A stretch of 64,000 bases of DNA from Camarhynchus parvulus (lineage: Eukaryota > Chordata > Aves > Passeriformes > Thraupidae), in the NCBI RefSeq assembly GCF_901933205.1, contig NC_044572.1, positions 26,188,501 to 26,252,500 on the forward strand, read 5' to 3'. A program made the translations under genes and the position numbers. The notes under the pieces are model-generated. The model was not told the DNA's origin. It ran no database searches and saw only the letters and a list, made by a program, of their open reading frames with translations. Within the stretch, counting starts at the first letter, position 1. Every line of letters begins with the position of its first letter. Shown here piece after piece: positions 1 to 12,403 of the stretch.

Positions 1-3000
1 AATTTGGCTATACTTTCCAACTTAAAAGGAACAGGTGTGTTATCTAAAAAACATCTGCCTCTACTCCTGAGATGAAATATTCTGGTTCAGCTCAGAAAAA
101 ATAAAATTGGCAAACTCTAAAAAAATTAGCATTTTCTATGACAAACTTGAACTTGAGATTGGCCACCTGAAAAATGAGAAGCTCATTGGGGCTTAATTTT
201 AATTTACTTTGTTCTTTTGCTGTTCAGGCAGCTTCTTTTCATTAAAAATAGTTATAAAATATGTATTGCTGAATATTCCCTGACAGAAAGTTATGTACTC
301 TGTTTTCATACCGTTTCTAGTTCTGATATATGTTGTTCATCTACCAGATCTGTATGATATTTACAGTCTCTGGGGATTTCTAAAACCACCATGTGTATTC
401 TTAAAGGTATGAAGTTCATTTCAATTTTTAAATGTTTTTAAAAATAAAACAGTATCTGTATTTCAAAGCTCTAATTGAGATTTCAGCCAGTTTTGTCAAT
501 GTAGAAGTTTCAGTGTGTAACTGTATGTGTGACTCTTTATATTTTCATGTTCAGAGGATGACGTGTCTTAGAGGAAATGGTACAAAATAGAAAATATACC
601 TATGAAATGAAAGAATTCAAATTTTCTTTTTCCATACATTATGTTATAGGTTTATTTGAAATGCAGTTTTAATTACACTAAAAGAGATGGACCTAATTTT
701 CTACACTTCCACCAATGCTGACACATCCATTTGTTGACCAGAACAATGATTACAAAAACGCTAGAGCATTACACTTTCTGTGAGCATAAATGACTATCTG
801 AAGGCCAGAATGACAAATCAAGGTCAGTGCTTATCTTCCAAACAGAAGACTAAGGAGCAGCTGGTCACCATGATTGAACCTAAAATGAGATTCTTCAGTC
901 TGTGTTTAAACAGTTCAAGTTGTAAGAGGCAGTGAAAATACAGAATTTCCTGTACAACAGATACTTATAAGCGTTTAGTGCTTTTGAAATGAAAATAATT
1001 TATCTAAGTATCTTTTAATATCTAGGCTCTCTAGGGATGCCTAACTTCATAGTCTATTTTGGTATTTTAGTACTCCTTGTAAATAAAAAATGGCCCTATG
1101 TTTTAATTTTTTATTTTAATAAGAAAAAAAAAGCTTGCTTTTCAGTATGGAATGCTAAATGCAGATTCTAAATTCTAAATGGATTTATTTGCATTTCTTT
1201 TCATTTATTGATGTGTACTGGAAATTATGTTGAAAATAATACAGAAAATTATTATAGCCACTCTAAAAGTGGACAGAATAACATTGGATGTGATGATTTT
1301 TGCAGCATGCACCATTTGTGAACATAAGTATCAGTTGCAGTTATTTGATCCATTTTTGCTTCCTTCGCTTCTAGCTATTAAAGAGAACTTTAAAACATGA
1401 AGAGTGTATGTGTAAAAATGCTTTATACTTGAAACCAGGATGTGTTGATATCAGGGCATGTTGAGCGATCACAATATTCATGTGTGTGGGAGTACAGAGG
1501 TGAAAACAGAACTATGCTAATGTGTGTGGGAAATGGATGCACTAAATTCACTTCAGGTAGAAGAATTTATAAATTTTTTGTGTTGGTTCCCTCAATAAAT
1601 GTTGCTCCCCTTTCATTGTCCCAGGTGAAGAAGCTGAAGTGGAAAAACTTCTCTCTCTCTCCCCCTCTGTCTTTCTGTATGCAAGTGAAAAGATCTAGGA
1701 AGTGAAATATTGATTTTTTAATAACATGTCCAAATTATATTTTCACAAATTAAAGTAAAAACACTTCATGAAAATTATTGAAGATGTGACAAACTTATTA
1801 ATGCTCCATTGATTTAACTCTGTTAAAGAATCACAGATCTTGAGTAGTAAAATGCAGAATTACCTAGATTGTTCAATAATATAAGTACGTCTTTATCCTC
1901 TGTGACAAAAAATCACAGTTCTGGCATTTTCACAGGGTGCTGAAAAGAGATGTGAATTTCAGGGCCAAATCCAGCAATTTCTTGTTGTTCATGGTGAGAA
2001 GGAGACCAATTCTTGTTGCAGCAATGGAAAGGGACAGGCAGGGTGAGGTGTTATTTCAGATCAAGTGGTTTTTGAATGAGCTTGTTTATAGTGAGGAAGA
2101 GCTCTGGAAGAGAAGAGCAAGAGATTTTTGCTTGAATGTGTGGCTTCAATTGCACCTTCTAGACACCTACAATGAATGTGATCAACTGTTTTGAGGAGTG
2201 TATCATGGTGGGCATTGAATCAGAGGCCTTCCTTTCACATATCTTCATGCTGACCTGATTGCTGGGAGAATTGATACGAGGATCTGCCAAGGAGGAGCAG
2301 CAAAGGACAAAACTATTCAGTGAACAAGGGCGAATGGTCTGAAGCATTCATGAAATGTATATCATGATTTCCTACTCGTACACTCTGTATCAAATCTGCA
2401 AAATCTAAGAATTACTCCCCAGCTTCTGTATTTGTGTGCGTGACCTGCGCATTTCCTGACTTTTTATTTTTTTTCCCACCAGCTTTATTCTTCCTCTTCC
2501 TCTCTATTTCTATGCTTTCACTTTCCTAGAAAAAAAGGTCACATGAGCTTTGGGGAAACTTCAATCAGCTTTGGGTAGATCCCCAAGGGAGCAGTTGTGA
2601 ACAGGGAGTGTAGGCTGCTTCACAGAGAGCATTCATTGCAGCCTGTGTATAGTCTGTGGGTAGAAGCCCTTGCTTTTCAGCTGTGTCACTGGGATGAGCA
2701 GCACAACTTTGAGAGAAAAGGGAGTGGTTTCAAAGAACTAATCTCCTGTAGTTTTGGAGATTGCACGTTCCTTTGACGTCTCTGACCATGGACAAAAGCC
2801 ATTGTTTCGTTGTTTAGTTAAGGGATGACCTTCTATCCTGGTCTTTTTCCCATGCATTTCCTTTATCTAGACAATGAGGATAAGCAAGGTGCTTTCCTTT
2901 GTGTTTCTGGAAGTTCCCCATTCTGTGTAGTGTCTGCAGGAGAAGGCTGTGTTGTCTTTAGGCTTTCTTTGTGCTGATGGTATGGCAAATGCTGTTCCAG

Positions 3001-4207
3001 TACAACTAAGGATTGGGGCCATATGCTGACTGTCAGACATGATTATTTTTCAGAACTATACTCACAGAAGTGAGTCCTTTGATCATATCCCAAAGGCAAG
3101 AGCAAGAGGTTCTCTCTGGTCATATTAATGTCATGCTGGTTTTCATTTATTTCTCAACGATGTTTTTTCCTTACTATGGTGAAAATCCTCATAAATAAAT
3201 CATGGAGCGTTAAACGACCCAGTGTGCGCTTGCTTTCAAAAGTATTTGCCTTTTAATTTAAGAATGCTTTAAAACTTATTTTAGATGACTCTGTGCTGGT
3301 ATAATATCAAGTGTTCAGTGTCCAACTGCTGTGGCATTTTTGCTGGTTGCTTGCCTCTGGAGAGGAGATGCCTGAAACAACTTTCTTGGAATATTAATTT
3401 CTGTAAAGAAGATTGCTAACTCGTGAATACCTTCTTTTAGGCCATGGTGTAAATCATCAGTAGATCAGAGGGGGAGAACTTGTACTTTAGCTACCTGAAG
3501 TGCTGTTGACACAAAGATAGGTGGTGTCTAATTCTGTAAGATCCCCATGACTGAGAAGTTTCCACTTCAGAAGTTTCTCTTCTGACAGATAGAGAAGGTA
3601 AATTCTTTTATCAGGGAAACCATGGTGTCATATTCAATATTAACCCACGTCCTCTGATATCCCCAAAGTCAACATCATTAACAATTTTGATTAAAATTAT
3701 AATTTTATGAATAATATGTACCCAGTCAGCATGCTTTCTTCATGCCAGATCTGGAATTATTGGAAAACTCTACTAACAATTTTCTTTTGTCTCCTTCTTG
3801 AAGAAAAGAGAAATATACAGTCTGAAGGTAGTAATGAGTAAATAATATTCTTGTGCAGCTGCTAAGCAAAATAAACTCTTGGTGCCTGTATTTTGAAATG
3901 GCTGCCTGCAAGTTAGTTGAAATGAGTTCAAAATCTATATGCAGATGAAGTTGTGTGTTGTGACTGTCTACCTAACATTGGATAAATACAGCTGGATGAA
4001 ATATTTTCCATGTAATTTAGATGTGTGTGTCACCAAGAAGGCTTCCAAGAGTTGATGAGATTCTAGGGTGGAATGTGTGTATCACAGCAATGTAAGATTG
4101 ATCACAGGTGTTGATTTTTTTCTGTTCAACAAGAAACTATTCGAACAATCTGCATCAACAGAAATGATTCTTCCACATGAATATGGCCCATTAAATATGG
4201 GGGGAGA
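1..4207. other. Non-coding AT-rich DNA, no gene seen
   Basis: I see no gene, RNA gene or confident interspersed repeat here. Open frames do not exceed about 87 codons and resemble nothing known. A short CT dinucleotide run lies at about 1648-1661, followed by a C-rich pyrimidine tract. Low GC and near absence of CpG fit neutral vertebrate intergenic or intronic sequence. A very old, unrecognisable repeat could be present. Confidence 0.6.
1648..1661. repeat. CT dinucleotide microsatellite
   Basis: About seven CT units followed directly by CCCCCTCTGTC, making a short pyrimidine tract. It is ordinary low-complexity sequence. Confidence 0.7.
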
Positions 4208-4299
4208 TTGAAATATTGGTCCTACAAATATCTATAACTACATGCACATTCAGAAGGATGTGCATGTAGTTATAGATACTTGTAGGACCAATATTTCAA
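4208..4299. repeat. Long near-perfect inverted repeat (hairpin)
   Basis: The left arm (4208-4249) and right arm (4258-4299) are each 42 bp and are reverse complements at 41 of 42 positions. They are separated by the 8-nt loop TCAGAAGG (4250-4257). The only mismatch pairs A4228 with C4279. In a minus-strand transcript this becomes U opposite G, so the whole stem would pair. Pairing stops abruptly on both sides (GGGGAGA on the left, AAATTAAAG on the right). The arms are AT-rich but not low complexity. They resemble no known avian repeat end or microRNA that I can recall. Candidate explanations are a microRNA or hairpin-siRNA precursor, a tiny palindromic element, or a recent template-switch copy of one arm. 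The near-identity of the arms implies a young origin or selection. Confidence 0.95.
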
Positions 4300-6674
4300 A
4301 ATTAAAGACATAGTCTATAGAATGTATATGCTCATGAATTTATGTGAGATTAAACATGATGAATAGCATGAGTTTTTACAGATTAGAAATTAGTAAAAAA
4401 CCATTTTACTGTTATTAGTATTCTTTTCTTTCTTTGTTTTACCCATTTTCATTTGGAATGTGACTACTTTTTTTTTTTCCAGGGAATTTTACCAGTGTTT
4501 TATATTCCGTTAGGCTAATTTATCTAATTTCTTCTCCAATCTCTTTTTATTCCTCTAGAATTCTTTTCTAAGACTTTTTCTCCTGATTTAATTTTTTTTG
4601 GTACTATTTCTCTGTTCAAGGTTTATTGTCTCTCTCTTTTTTTTTTGTAGGGTTCTTGTTACACATCTATGTATTTTTCTTGGTTTCTGTGACTGCTTAA
4701 CCCTTTCCCATCTATTTATTTTACTCACGCTTTCTCACTTCTGCCATTGTATTCTCTATAGCTTTTGTCCCAGGTTTCATTTAAGAAATGCGGGAAATTG
4801 CAGAAAAGTAACGTATAGTAATCAATCAACACACAATTAAATACATTTTTTATGAGAGTCCATATATGTCAAGAGTACAAGTAATAGATTTCTTACATTA
4901 CAGTGATAAGAAAAGGAACACGATATGGTCTGGAATTTTTATTCTGTTTAACAAAGTAAATTTTTTTTGTTAATATACATCAGTTAATCCGTAGAAAGTG
5001 TAGTAATTTTGTGTTAAAACATCTAATAAATAGGATTAGCTTGAGCCAATTGTTTAGGTTTACAAATAGCATCAACATAAAAGAGACTGAAAATTTGTCA
5101 AGACTGAGGAAGAATTGCCAATGAAAGCTCTTTAATGAGGTTTGAAATATACATTCTTCTGAAATGCTTTTCTCTCTTGCATTTTTGTAAGGTTGGTTAG
5201 GTGTGAACTGCATCATTAGTCTTTAAGAAATGGTCAATTACTGGGAACTGCAAATTAGGTCTACCTGTCAGTGCCTCCAAAGGGAAAGCTTTGCTCATCT
5301 GCAATATGGGAAACAAGAGGGGAACTGAATGTCATGGGAATCTCTAAATCAGCTGTGACAACAAGCAAATCTATCTTCAAAGAAGATCAAGACAATAACC
5401 CTTCCTGCCAGAGTGGAATTAAAAGGAAAAATGGACAAGTTCAAAAGCAGCACTGCAGAATAAGACTTTAATATTACTAACAGATCAAAGGAAATGGACT
5501 GATAGAAAATAGATTAACTAGACCAACTAGGAGAGCAGCCTGCCTCATAAACCTAAGCTGAACCACAGGTTGTATTCCTAAACTTATATTTCTGTCTTTT
5601 CACTAGCCAATTGCCCAAACATTCTTCAAAGTTAATTGCCCTTGTCTTTCCTACACTGTTGCAGAGGGGTCCATGAAATACAGAGGTTCTACCTCATGTC
5701 TGGCATGTGGAGGCAGGGGTTGGAAGCAGTAGGAAAATCCTACACTCTTCTCTCATTTTGGCAGCCTAGAATATTCTTACAACAGAACATTTCTGCATGG
5801 AGTTAGAAATATGGATCTGTCTCCTAGAGGTTTGGCTAAAGCAACTAGGCTTAACCAAATAATTCTGTTTCAGTTTGGGAAAAATTTCTTGAGGGTCCAA
5901 TGATCCTGTAGACTAAATCTCTGTCAGCCACAACAAAGTCTTAGACGCCCGTTTCATGTGCACAGACCTATGTGTAGACACTTAAATTTAGCTCAATATT
6001 TCCTCATTAGGAAAGATTTTTGTGAGCATTTGTTATGCCACTTAATTTGATCATTGCTTGTATAGAGGAATGCGTTTCTTGTTTTGTTGTCTTCTGGTGA
6101 TTTTCTCTAGACTGTAAGGCAAGGTGAACAACTGGGGTGCTTTGTCTTGGGTGTGATGTCACAACAGAAAAAGCGATATTTCATGTCCACCTTGCTGCTG
6201 AAGCAGGCAAAATCAGATAAGTTCAGTTTTCCAGCTGAAGTATACTTTATGCAGTATGACTTAATTAGGTTTACTGAGGAACCGACAAAAAAGAAAAGTA
6301 AGATTTTCAGAAATTCTAATTGTTATTGTGGTTCCAGGATTTTTAAGAATTGGAACCTGGAATATGTTCAGCCTTTAGGCTGGAATAAATTTTCTCTTTG
6401 GAATCCTGAGTTTTCTTGCTGGAAGTGTGTTGGAGTAGCAGAGACTTGTTTATTTGTTTTGCCATTGAGACCAAGACAGTTTTTTTGTGACTGTGCCTAA
6501 GGAGAAGCTGTTACTTTTAAGAGTTTCTGGTATTACTCAAATATTCAGCAAACAGTCATGTTCCACACTTGGAAATTATGCTGAAGAATATAATGGAGAG
6601 GTTGTCATGTATGGCTGAAAATAGGAGGTGTCTGTTGTGGGGCTCCCCAAAACCATGGGAATGTTTCATTTCTC
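4300..6674. other. Non-coding stretch with pyrimidine-rich section
   Basis: No gene is recognised. Positions 4400-4760 are rich in T and C. They include a run of eleven T followed by CCAG (4468-4482) that looks like a splice acceptor, but no plausible exon follows. An open frame of 117 codons at 6147-6500 has no recognisable family and is probably chance. Confidence 0.55.
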
Positions 6675-7088
6675 TGCTGATATGGTTGGGATGGAGTTAA
6701 TTTTCTTTAAAACAGTCTGTATGGTGCTGCGTTTTGGATTTGTGATAAAAACATTGCTGATAACACACTAAAGTTTTAGCTATTGCTGAACAGTGCTTGT
6801 ACAGTGTCATATAAAGTTCATGTTCAGCAATGAATCTGGACAGTTTTTCCAAAGTAGACATTGTTCAGACTAGCTGGAGATTGGTCTGTTTGTGGGAGGT
6901 GGTGAGCAATTGCCTTTGCATTACTTGATTTTTTTTTTCCTGGTTTACTCTATTAACAAAGTCTTTATTGCGACCCAGAAGGTTTTTCTTGCTTTAGCTC
7001 TTCTGATTATATCCTTTGTCCTTCTGGGGAGAGACTGAGTGACTGACTGGGTGGAAACTTGCCTACTGCATGGGGCCATCCCATCACA
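6675..7088 (+). mobile_element. Solo LTR of an avian endogenous retrovirus, with target duplication
   Basis: The stretch resembles a widespread avian LTR family. Near the start are GGTTGGGATGGAGTTAATTT and a segment containing TTTTGGATTTGTGAT and GCTGATAACACAC, typical of U3. Later comes GGTGGTGAGCAATTGC, and then CTATTAAC..GTCTTTATTGCGACCC, the decayed U5-side motif usually reading as TTAAACTGTCTTTATCTCAACCC. The usual TATA region has decayed to AGCAATGAATCTGG near 6828-6840. The element ends in a CA dinucleotide. Flanking it, ATTTCT occurs at 6668-6673 and again at 7089-7094, a 6-bp direct repeat expected from retroviral integration. About 414 bp with no internal coding region makes it a solo LTR. 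Family recognition is from memory. The 6-bp duplication would favour a class II (ERVK-like) integrase over ERVL, but this is tentative. Confidence 0.8.
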
Positions 7089-7954
7089 ATTTCTAATTGT
7101 TAATAAATAATGAATGAGACTTGGGCACTATTATTTGAATATTCTTATATTTAAGTTCAGCTTTCCAGTTTGGGTATTCTGCAACAGATCATTTCCTGAA
7201 CTGTGTGTAATGCTGAAGAGAGGGACTAGGAACCTCTAGTGCTGGAAAAAGAAGATTCTCAGCTATAAGATTTTCATTTGCCTAAGTGAGGTGTCCAGAA
7301 GGACCCCATTGTAGAATGGTCCAGGATATGGACCACAGCATAAGCCTAGCTGTGTGGTGGAAAAATGCTGAAGTTGTATTCAGCAAACTGTGAGTGAATA
7401 TGAGTGTAGCTAATGGGATCTTTTATGAAAAACTTCATACTTCTGACTTTCCCTTTACTGTTTTGATCACTAGAATTTGCAGAGATCACTGTTATAAAGG
7501 TAATGTTAGTAGCCACTAATTTGCAGTTGTTTCTGGAAGCTGGTTTGGTATCTCAGTAGAACTGAAAAGAGAAGGTATGTGAGGACATAGTCTCTTTTTC
7601 TCACAACTCACAGAGTGGTACTAGGCTTGGATTCAACAGGCAAATGAATATAAGTCTCTGAAGAACACACGATGAGATATAAAAAGGTCAATATACTCAA
7701 TATTACTCTGTGTCCTTAAGACAGAGTGTCTGGGAAGTTCCCTGAACTGTTCCTCTGCATGCAAATGAAAGTTTTATGTAAGAATATTGAGAAGTTGCTT
7801 CTTTACAGTAGCTTCTCATTAAGCATTTCTGAAGTGTTGGATATCTTTTAGTTCATCATTGTATAGCACCTTTTTAACAGGGATTCTATGGCTTCTAACT
7901 TGCTGTAGGGAAGGAAGAGCTAACCATCACTTGTAGCATCAATACATATAGACT
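7089..7954. other. Non-coding, nothing recognised
   Basis: Unique-looking AT-rich sequence between the LTR and the MIR relic. No gene, clear repeat or RNA gene is seen. Confidence 0.55.
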
Positions 7955-8060
7955 ATGAGGCTAGAAAACTAAATGTCATGGCCAAGGTCAAACAGAAAAG
8001 AATGGTAGAATTGGGATTTAAACCCACTTCTCTCCCAGGTGTCTTAACACAGAACTAATC
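7955..8060 (-). mobile_element. Ancient MIR-type SINE relic
   Basis: The order of motifs follows the reverse complement of a MIR core: TGAGG near 7956, GGCCAAGGTCAAACAG near 7980, then GGTAGAATTGGGATTTAAACCC (about 8004-8025) and a CTCCCAGGTGTCTTAACAC tail. GGGATTTAAACCC corresponds to the tRNA-derived B-box side (GGGATTCGAACCC) with the CpG decayed. MIR elements predate the bird-mammal split, and a few survive in birds. The strand is given as the orientation of the SINE. Divergence is high, so the ends are approximate and another tRNA-derived SINE with the same core is possible. Confidence 0.65.
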
Positions 8061-11000
8061 TTCCATTCTTTGTCTTAAAGGTAATTTATTTTGTAAGTCA
8101 AATTCTTGGTATATTACTCCTAAGAAGTAGCAGGGTAATAAAGATAATTAAGCAGATGTTCGAATCACTAAATGAGTGTCATTTTTTGTTTGAAGGCTAT
8201 CCCAACATGAACTCAGATTTTAGTCTCTTGTGAAAATGTCTGATATAATGCCGAGTTTTAATAGAGTAGCAGAGAGAAGAATATTTAGCTACCTTCAATG
8301 TATTCAGCTATTTGATTAATTGAAGGGCTCAGCAGTCAGCGGACATCTCATTAGGCAATTCACGAAGGCATGCTGTGACTATTTTGGATCACATATCCAC
8401 AATTCAAATTGACGGTAAAAGTCCAATTAAAAAGTAAATGTATTTTCATACATTGTAGCAGTGGTGTTGTCATGTAGCTTGGTTTTTTCCTTTTATTTCA
8501 TTTCCAATTACTCATGTTAATGATGTGCTCCAGCATGTGAGAAACAAATGTTCTTATTTTGAGCTCTGCTTGGAGAAATTGTCGGGCAACCTTTCCCATA
8601 CTGTTCTGCTCAGCTGCTGCAAAGTTGTGTGCTTTGACTGCATGTGCAGAGGTTGTTGTGCCAGATGGTGTGGTTGTTTCTAGGATATGAAAAACCACAG
8701 AGAGACCCCTGAAATATATCCCTTATGTCATAAAACATCACTTTAACTGGCTTTTCAGAGATGAGACTTATAGGTAAATTAAGGTGCAGAGAGCCAAACT
8801 GTATCATTGTATACAATGAATACAATGTCAACTGTAACATTGAATATCAAAAGGTCAGCTGATACATTTCCAAAGGCATTCAATTTATCTTCAGTATTAG
8901 ACTACTTTTTAGCAGTGTTCTTTACTAACATTAGTTTCCTGCTTTAGTCTATTGTTTAAAATCCAGAATGTTAATTTATCCATGAAAATCACGGTCTAAG
9001 TCTCTACATATATTTTGTTATTCATTATGCATAGAGATTATAGATTGTATTTGTTAGTACTTCAAACTAGATAAGATTATACAGCTCTACTGCAGTAATG
9101 CAAAGCTTCCACAAATATAGGTTTACTCTGAACTACATCAGGGCCAAAGCAAAGAATTAGGAAGTTGTGTCTGGTTTCCTATCTACCCTCTCCCCCATTC
9201 TTCAAGAAAACAAACTAAAGAGAAATGCTTCTAATGGTTTACCTCCATAAACAGCCCTTGACTTATATGAAGCAAATTTGAGTGCTGGAACAAGGGAGTG
9301 GGCAGGAGAAGGGACTCTTTGAAATGTAATCATCATTTCTCCTTGTTGAAATATTTTATGAATCTGACAGTCCCCCACACCTCCAGTAAGAACAAGCAGA
9401 AGAGGTACAGCATACTTCCATAGTGAGTGAAGTCTGCTAGCTGGTGTAGGTTGGGAAAATTTAGGATTCTACAAGTCTGTTTCTGCATAATTCAAGGGCA
9501 GCGTTTGACCTCACTGACCTGCAGGTGAGTTCTTTGTCATCAGGAAAGGGCTTTTCTCCCTGGGTGCTTGTTTCTAACATACAGCAGCTGAACTTCTGTA
9601 TACCAGTGAATTCAGTTTTGTGTAGGAGCCCTTCTTGCTCCAACTGGCCACAAACAATGTCTGTGAATATGTATATTCTGCATTTTTTTTTCATATATGT
9701 ATACACACATTTCCTTTTCCCTAAAGCTTTGAACAAGATGTAGACATGCCTGTGTATTTGTCTTTGAAAAGATCCACAACAGTTGAATGTCAGGCAGGTC
9801 AGCAGTGAATCTGAGTGGGCTAAGTCACAGCCCTTTGTGGCATATAAATTCGTTATAGTTCTGTGAAAAGCCACTAATATCTGATGTAAACTTCAGATCC
9901 CAGAACCTATTGCAGATCTTTATTTAATCTACCCACTCAGTGTGTGAACTTGAGCATTCACTTCAACCTGTGCATTGTACGGGGAGAGAAAAAGGAGCAG
10001 AAAAGATTTGCCAGTGACTGTAGACGTACATTCACAAGCTTTTCCAAATCTGTTTTGGAATTCAAGCTTTTTTTCCCCTCTGACAGCTTGCAAGTGTGTA
10101 TAATTCAAGATCCTCACATTTAGATGTCGGCAACATGGTTGCTACTTCAACAATTTTGATGTTTCATGGTCAGCTCCTTTCATCTTTAGCATACTTCAAT
10201 TAGTGACAAAGCCAGCACATAAGTGCTTTGAGTAGAAGCATTTCATTTGTAAATCCCCACACAAGGAGGAGATGAACATGGGTACTGTGAACAGAGTTTA
10301 ATGAAAAGCAGCAGACTGATCCATCCACATTGGCACAGACTTCTGAAGTTCATCATTCAGTGCCTAAAACTAGCATTTTGCTAACTAACTTGCTATATAG
10401 ATTAAACGAAAAGGTTATTTTGATTAACATTTGTCATTTGTCATTTTGTCAGGTGAACTGAGAAAACATAATTTTAATTCTACAGATGTTTATCTTTATT
10501 AACATCTCAAAACTTACCACAGGTTTACTTTATTTTTCTATTCTACATAAAAATACCTTGTTGTTTTGAGAACACTGACTAGTCAGTAATTTGTGTCTAC
10601 CCAGTATTCATTTGAGAATGATTTATTCATTGTGATTAGTAATCAGATCTGGGTCAGAGACATAAAAAAATAGTAAAAATATTCCTCTGTCTCTGAATTA
10701 CTCTGAATTATTTCTTGCTTTTGAGGCAGAGGAAAAGTAAAACAGGTCATCAAGAAATTAGATACATAAAGATGAGAGGTGAGATAATGAGCTCATTTGC
10801 ATAGCATTGAGGATTTGTTTTGAACTTCAAAACATGAGTTCATAAACGAGTCAACATTTAAATACTGCCAGCTATATGAAAGGCTAAATCAAAAATGGGC
10901 TTTGTGTTTTTTATCCTCTAACAATTATTCTCTCACTGGATGTTTTCTGTCTTTCATTTGGTGATCTCTGAATGTGAAGTTCTGTCATCTATCCTTTATT

Positions 11001-12374
11001 TCTCTTTTAAAAAACAAACAATCTAAATGCCATAAATAAATTCTGAAGTCTACTGTAAATAGCATTTAGTGGAGAGTAGAAGAATAGAAGGTATATTAGA
11101 AGTGCAGGTGTTGGGTTTTTCAAAGAAGCTCTCCTTTAAAAAATGCTTTGCAGCTGGTACAGTTCAGAGCTTTGGGCAAATGAAATTTGTCTACATAACA
11201 GATAAACAGAGCTAAGCTAATGGACCTCAAACACAGTTTTCTCATGCTTTAGAAGATATTTTATAGGCCTTTCACAGTAGTGCTTATATCTGGTAATTTG
11301 ACAGATACACTATTCAGACTTCTGCGAGTGAAGAAGGAAAAGAAAAGGGTTTCTTTTCTACATTGAGGCTTTGCAATCTGCCACAGGGTGGTGGAGAATA
11401 AACAAGACAGCTGTACTTGCTCTGTTGCAGGAATAAGCCAAAGGACAATCTAAGTTTGAGGTTAAGATGGTGGAGTGCACGTTGGTATGTATGTTAGGGT
11501 GTTGCCAGTAAGGTTTCCATCTTTATCTTTCTATTCCTCCCCCGTTCAATTTCTTTGTAGAGGATAAGTTGCTTCTCCATGTTTCACTGATCAGATTCCT
11601 TCTCACATCCTTGGTAAGTCTGGACATGGGTTGTACATCTCTTAATTCCCCCTTTCCAATAACTTGGGAAAAGTCTTCTTGCTCTTCTCACAGCAGAGAA
11701 ATTTATATTCTGAGCAGAACCAGGCAAGAACCTACGGTTTCATCAGGAGTTTCCTTTCCTCTCTTTCCCTGAACAGTTGGAAAAGGCTGTGACAACTTTA
11801 GCCTGCTGTGATAAATGATAGCTCAACTGGCTCATTGTTATAGTGGGGGAGAGAGCTTAAAGACATAAGAGGATAACCTTTCAGGAATGCACAAGTTTGC
11901 TCAAATAAATGACATCAGGAAAGGGCACCATATTTTTCCTTAGTTTTTTTCTACTGTCTGAAACGAACCCATGCCTAGCTACCATGGTACTGCAAAGTCA
12001 TTTGATTTTCCATTATCTAGGTTATCTGTTCATATTTGGTCCAAGATGTCATTTGGCCCAATCTTCTGTAAATTAGATGTGCTTGACTAGCAGTACTGTC
12101 ATATACTCAGCTACTGTAAGAGGAAACACAAGCTTTGCCAGTATAAAAATGGAGACAGAGGCAAAAACCAAAGTGATGTGAGTAAAAAGCAGTTCAGGTG
12201 ACTTTTTGCAGAAAGCCTCCTGGAGCCTCCAGTCAGCCTCACTGATAAAGCTGCTATTCCTGCTTGCAATCTATTTTCCACTGAATATAATCAGCAAAAC
12301 AAACACAAAATAATCTTGTTAGTTGCAGACTGCTGTGTTGGCACCTGAAGAGCACCTAATGTGCCAGCTGCTGC
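8061..12374. other. Non-coding, with candidate regulatory sequence near 8.3-8.85 kb
   Basis: No gene is recognised. The open frame of 137 codons on the minus strand at 9461-9874 matches nothing known and is overlapped by open frames on the other strand. The piece at 8280-8430 has low redundancy and homeobox-like motifs (TGATTAATTGAAGG). A SOX-type palindrome at 8805-8818 is listed separately. A perfect 10-bp duplication, CTCTGAATTA twice, lies at 10691-10710. Confidence 0.5.
8805..8844. promoter_or_regulatory. Clustered SOX-like sites with 14-bp palindrome
   Basis: CATTGTATACAATG (8805-8818) is a perfect palindrome holding two convergent SOX-type cores (ATTGT / ACAAT). A third core, ACAATG, lies at 8822-8827, and a related ACATTGA at 8838-8844. 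Four related cores in 40 bp is denser than expected by chance, but the background is AT-rich. That SOX proteins bind is inference; the sequence shows only the motifs. Confidence 0.35.
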
Positions 12375-12403
12375 TTTGTTTTGTTTTGTTTGTTTGTTTG
12401 TTT
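12375..12403. repeat. TTTG/TTTTG microsatellite
   Basis: A run of TTTTG units passes into four TTTG units. It is a simple repeat with no coding meaning. Confidence 0.85.

Noticed and set aside
4468..4482. Splice-acceptor-like tract (T-run then CCAG)
   Set aside because: No plausible exon, donor or conserved frame follows it.
5271..5471. Frame starting MPPKGK, briefly considered as a processed pseudogene
   Set aside because: The similarity ends after the first few residues, and no poly-A tail or target duplication is seen.
9461..9874. 137-codon minus-strand frame
   Set aside because: No recognisable domain. An overlapping frame on the other strand and ordinary composition suggest chance.
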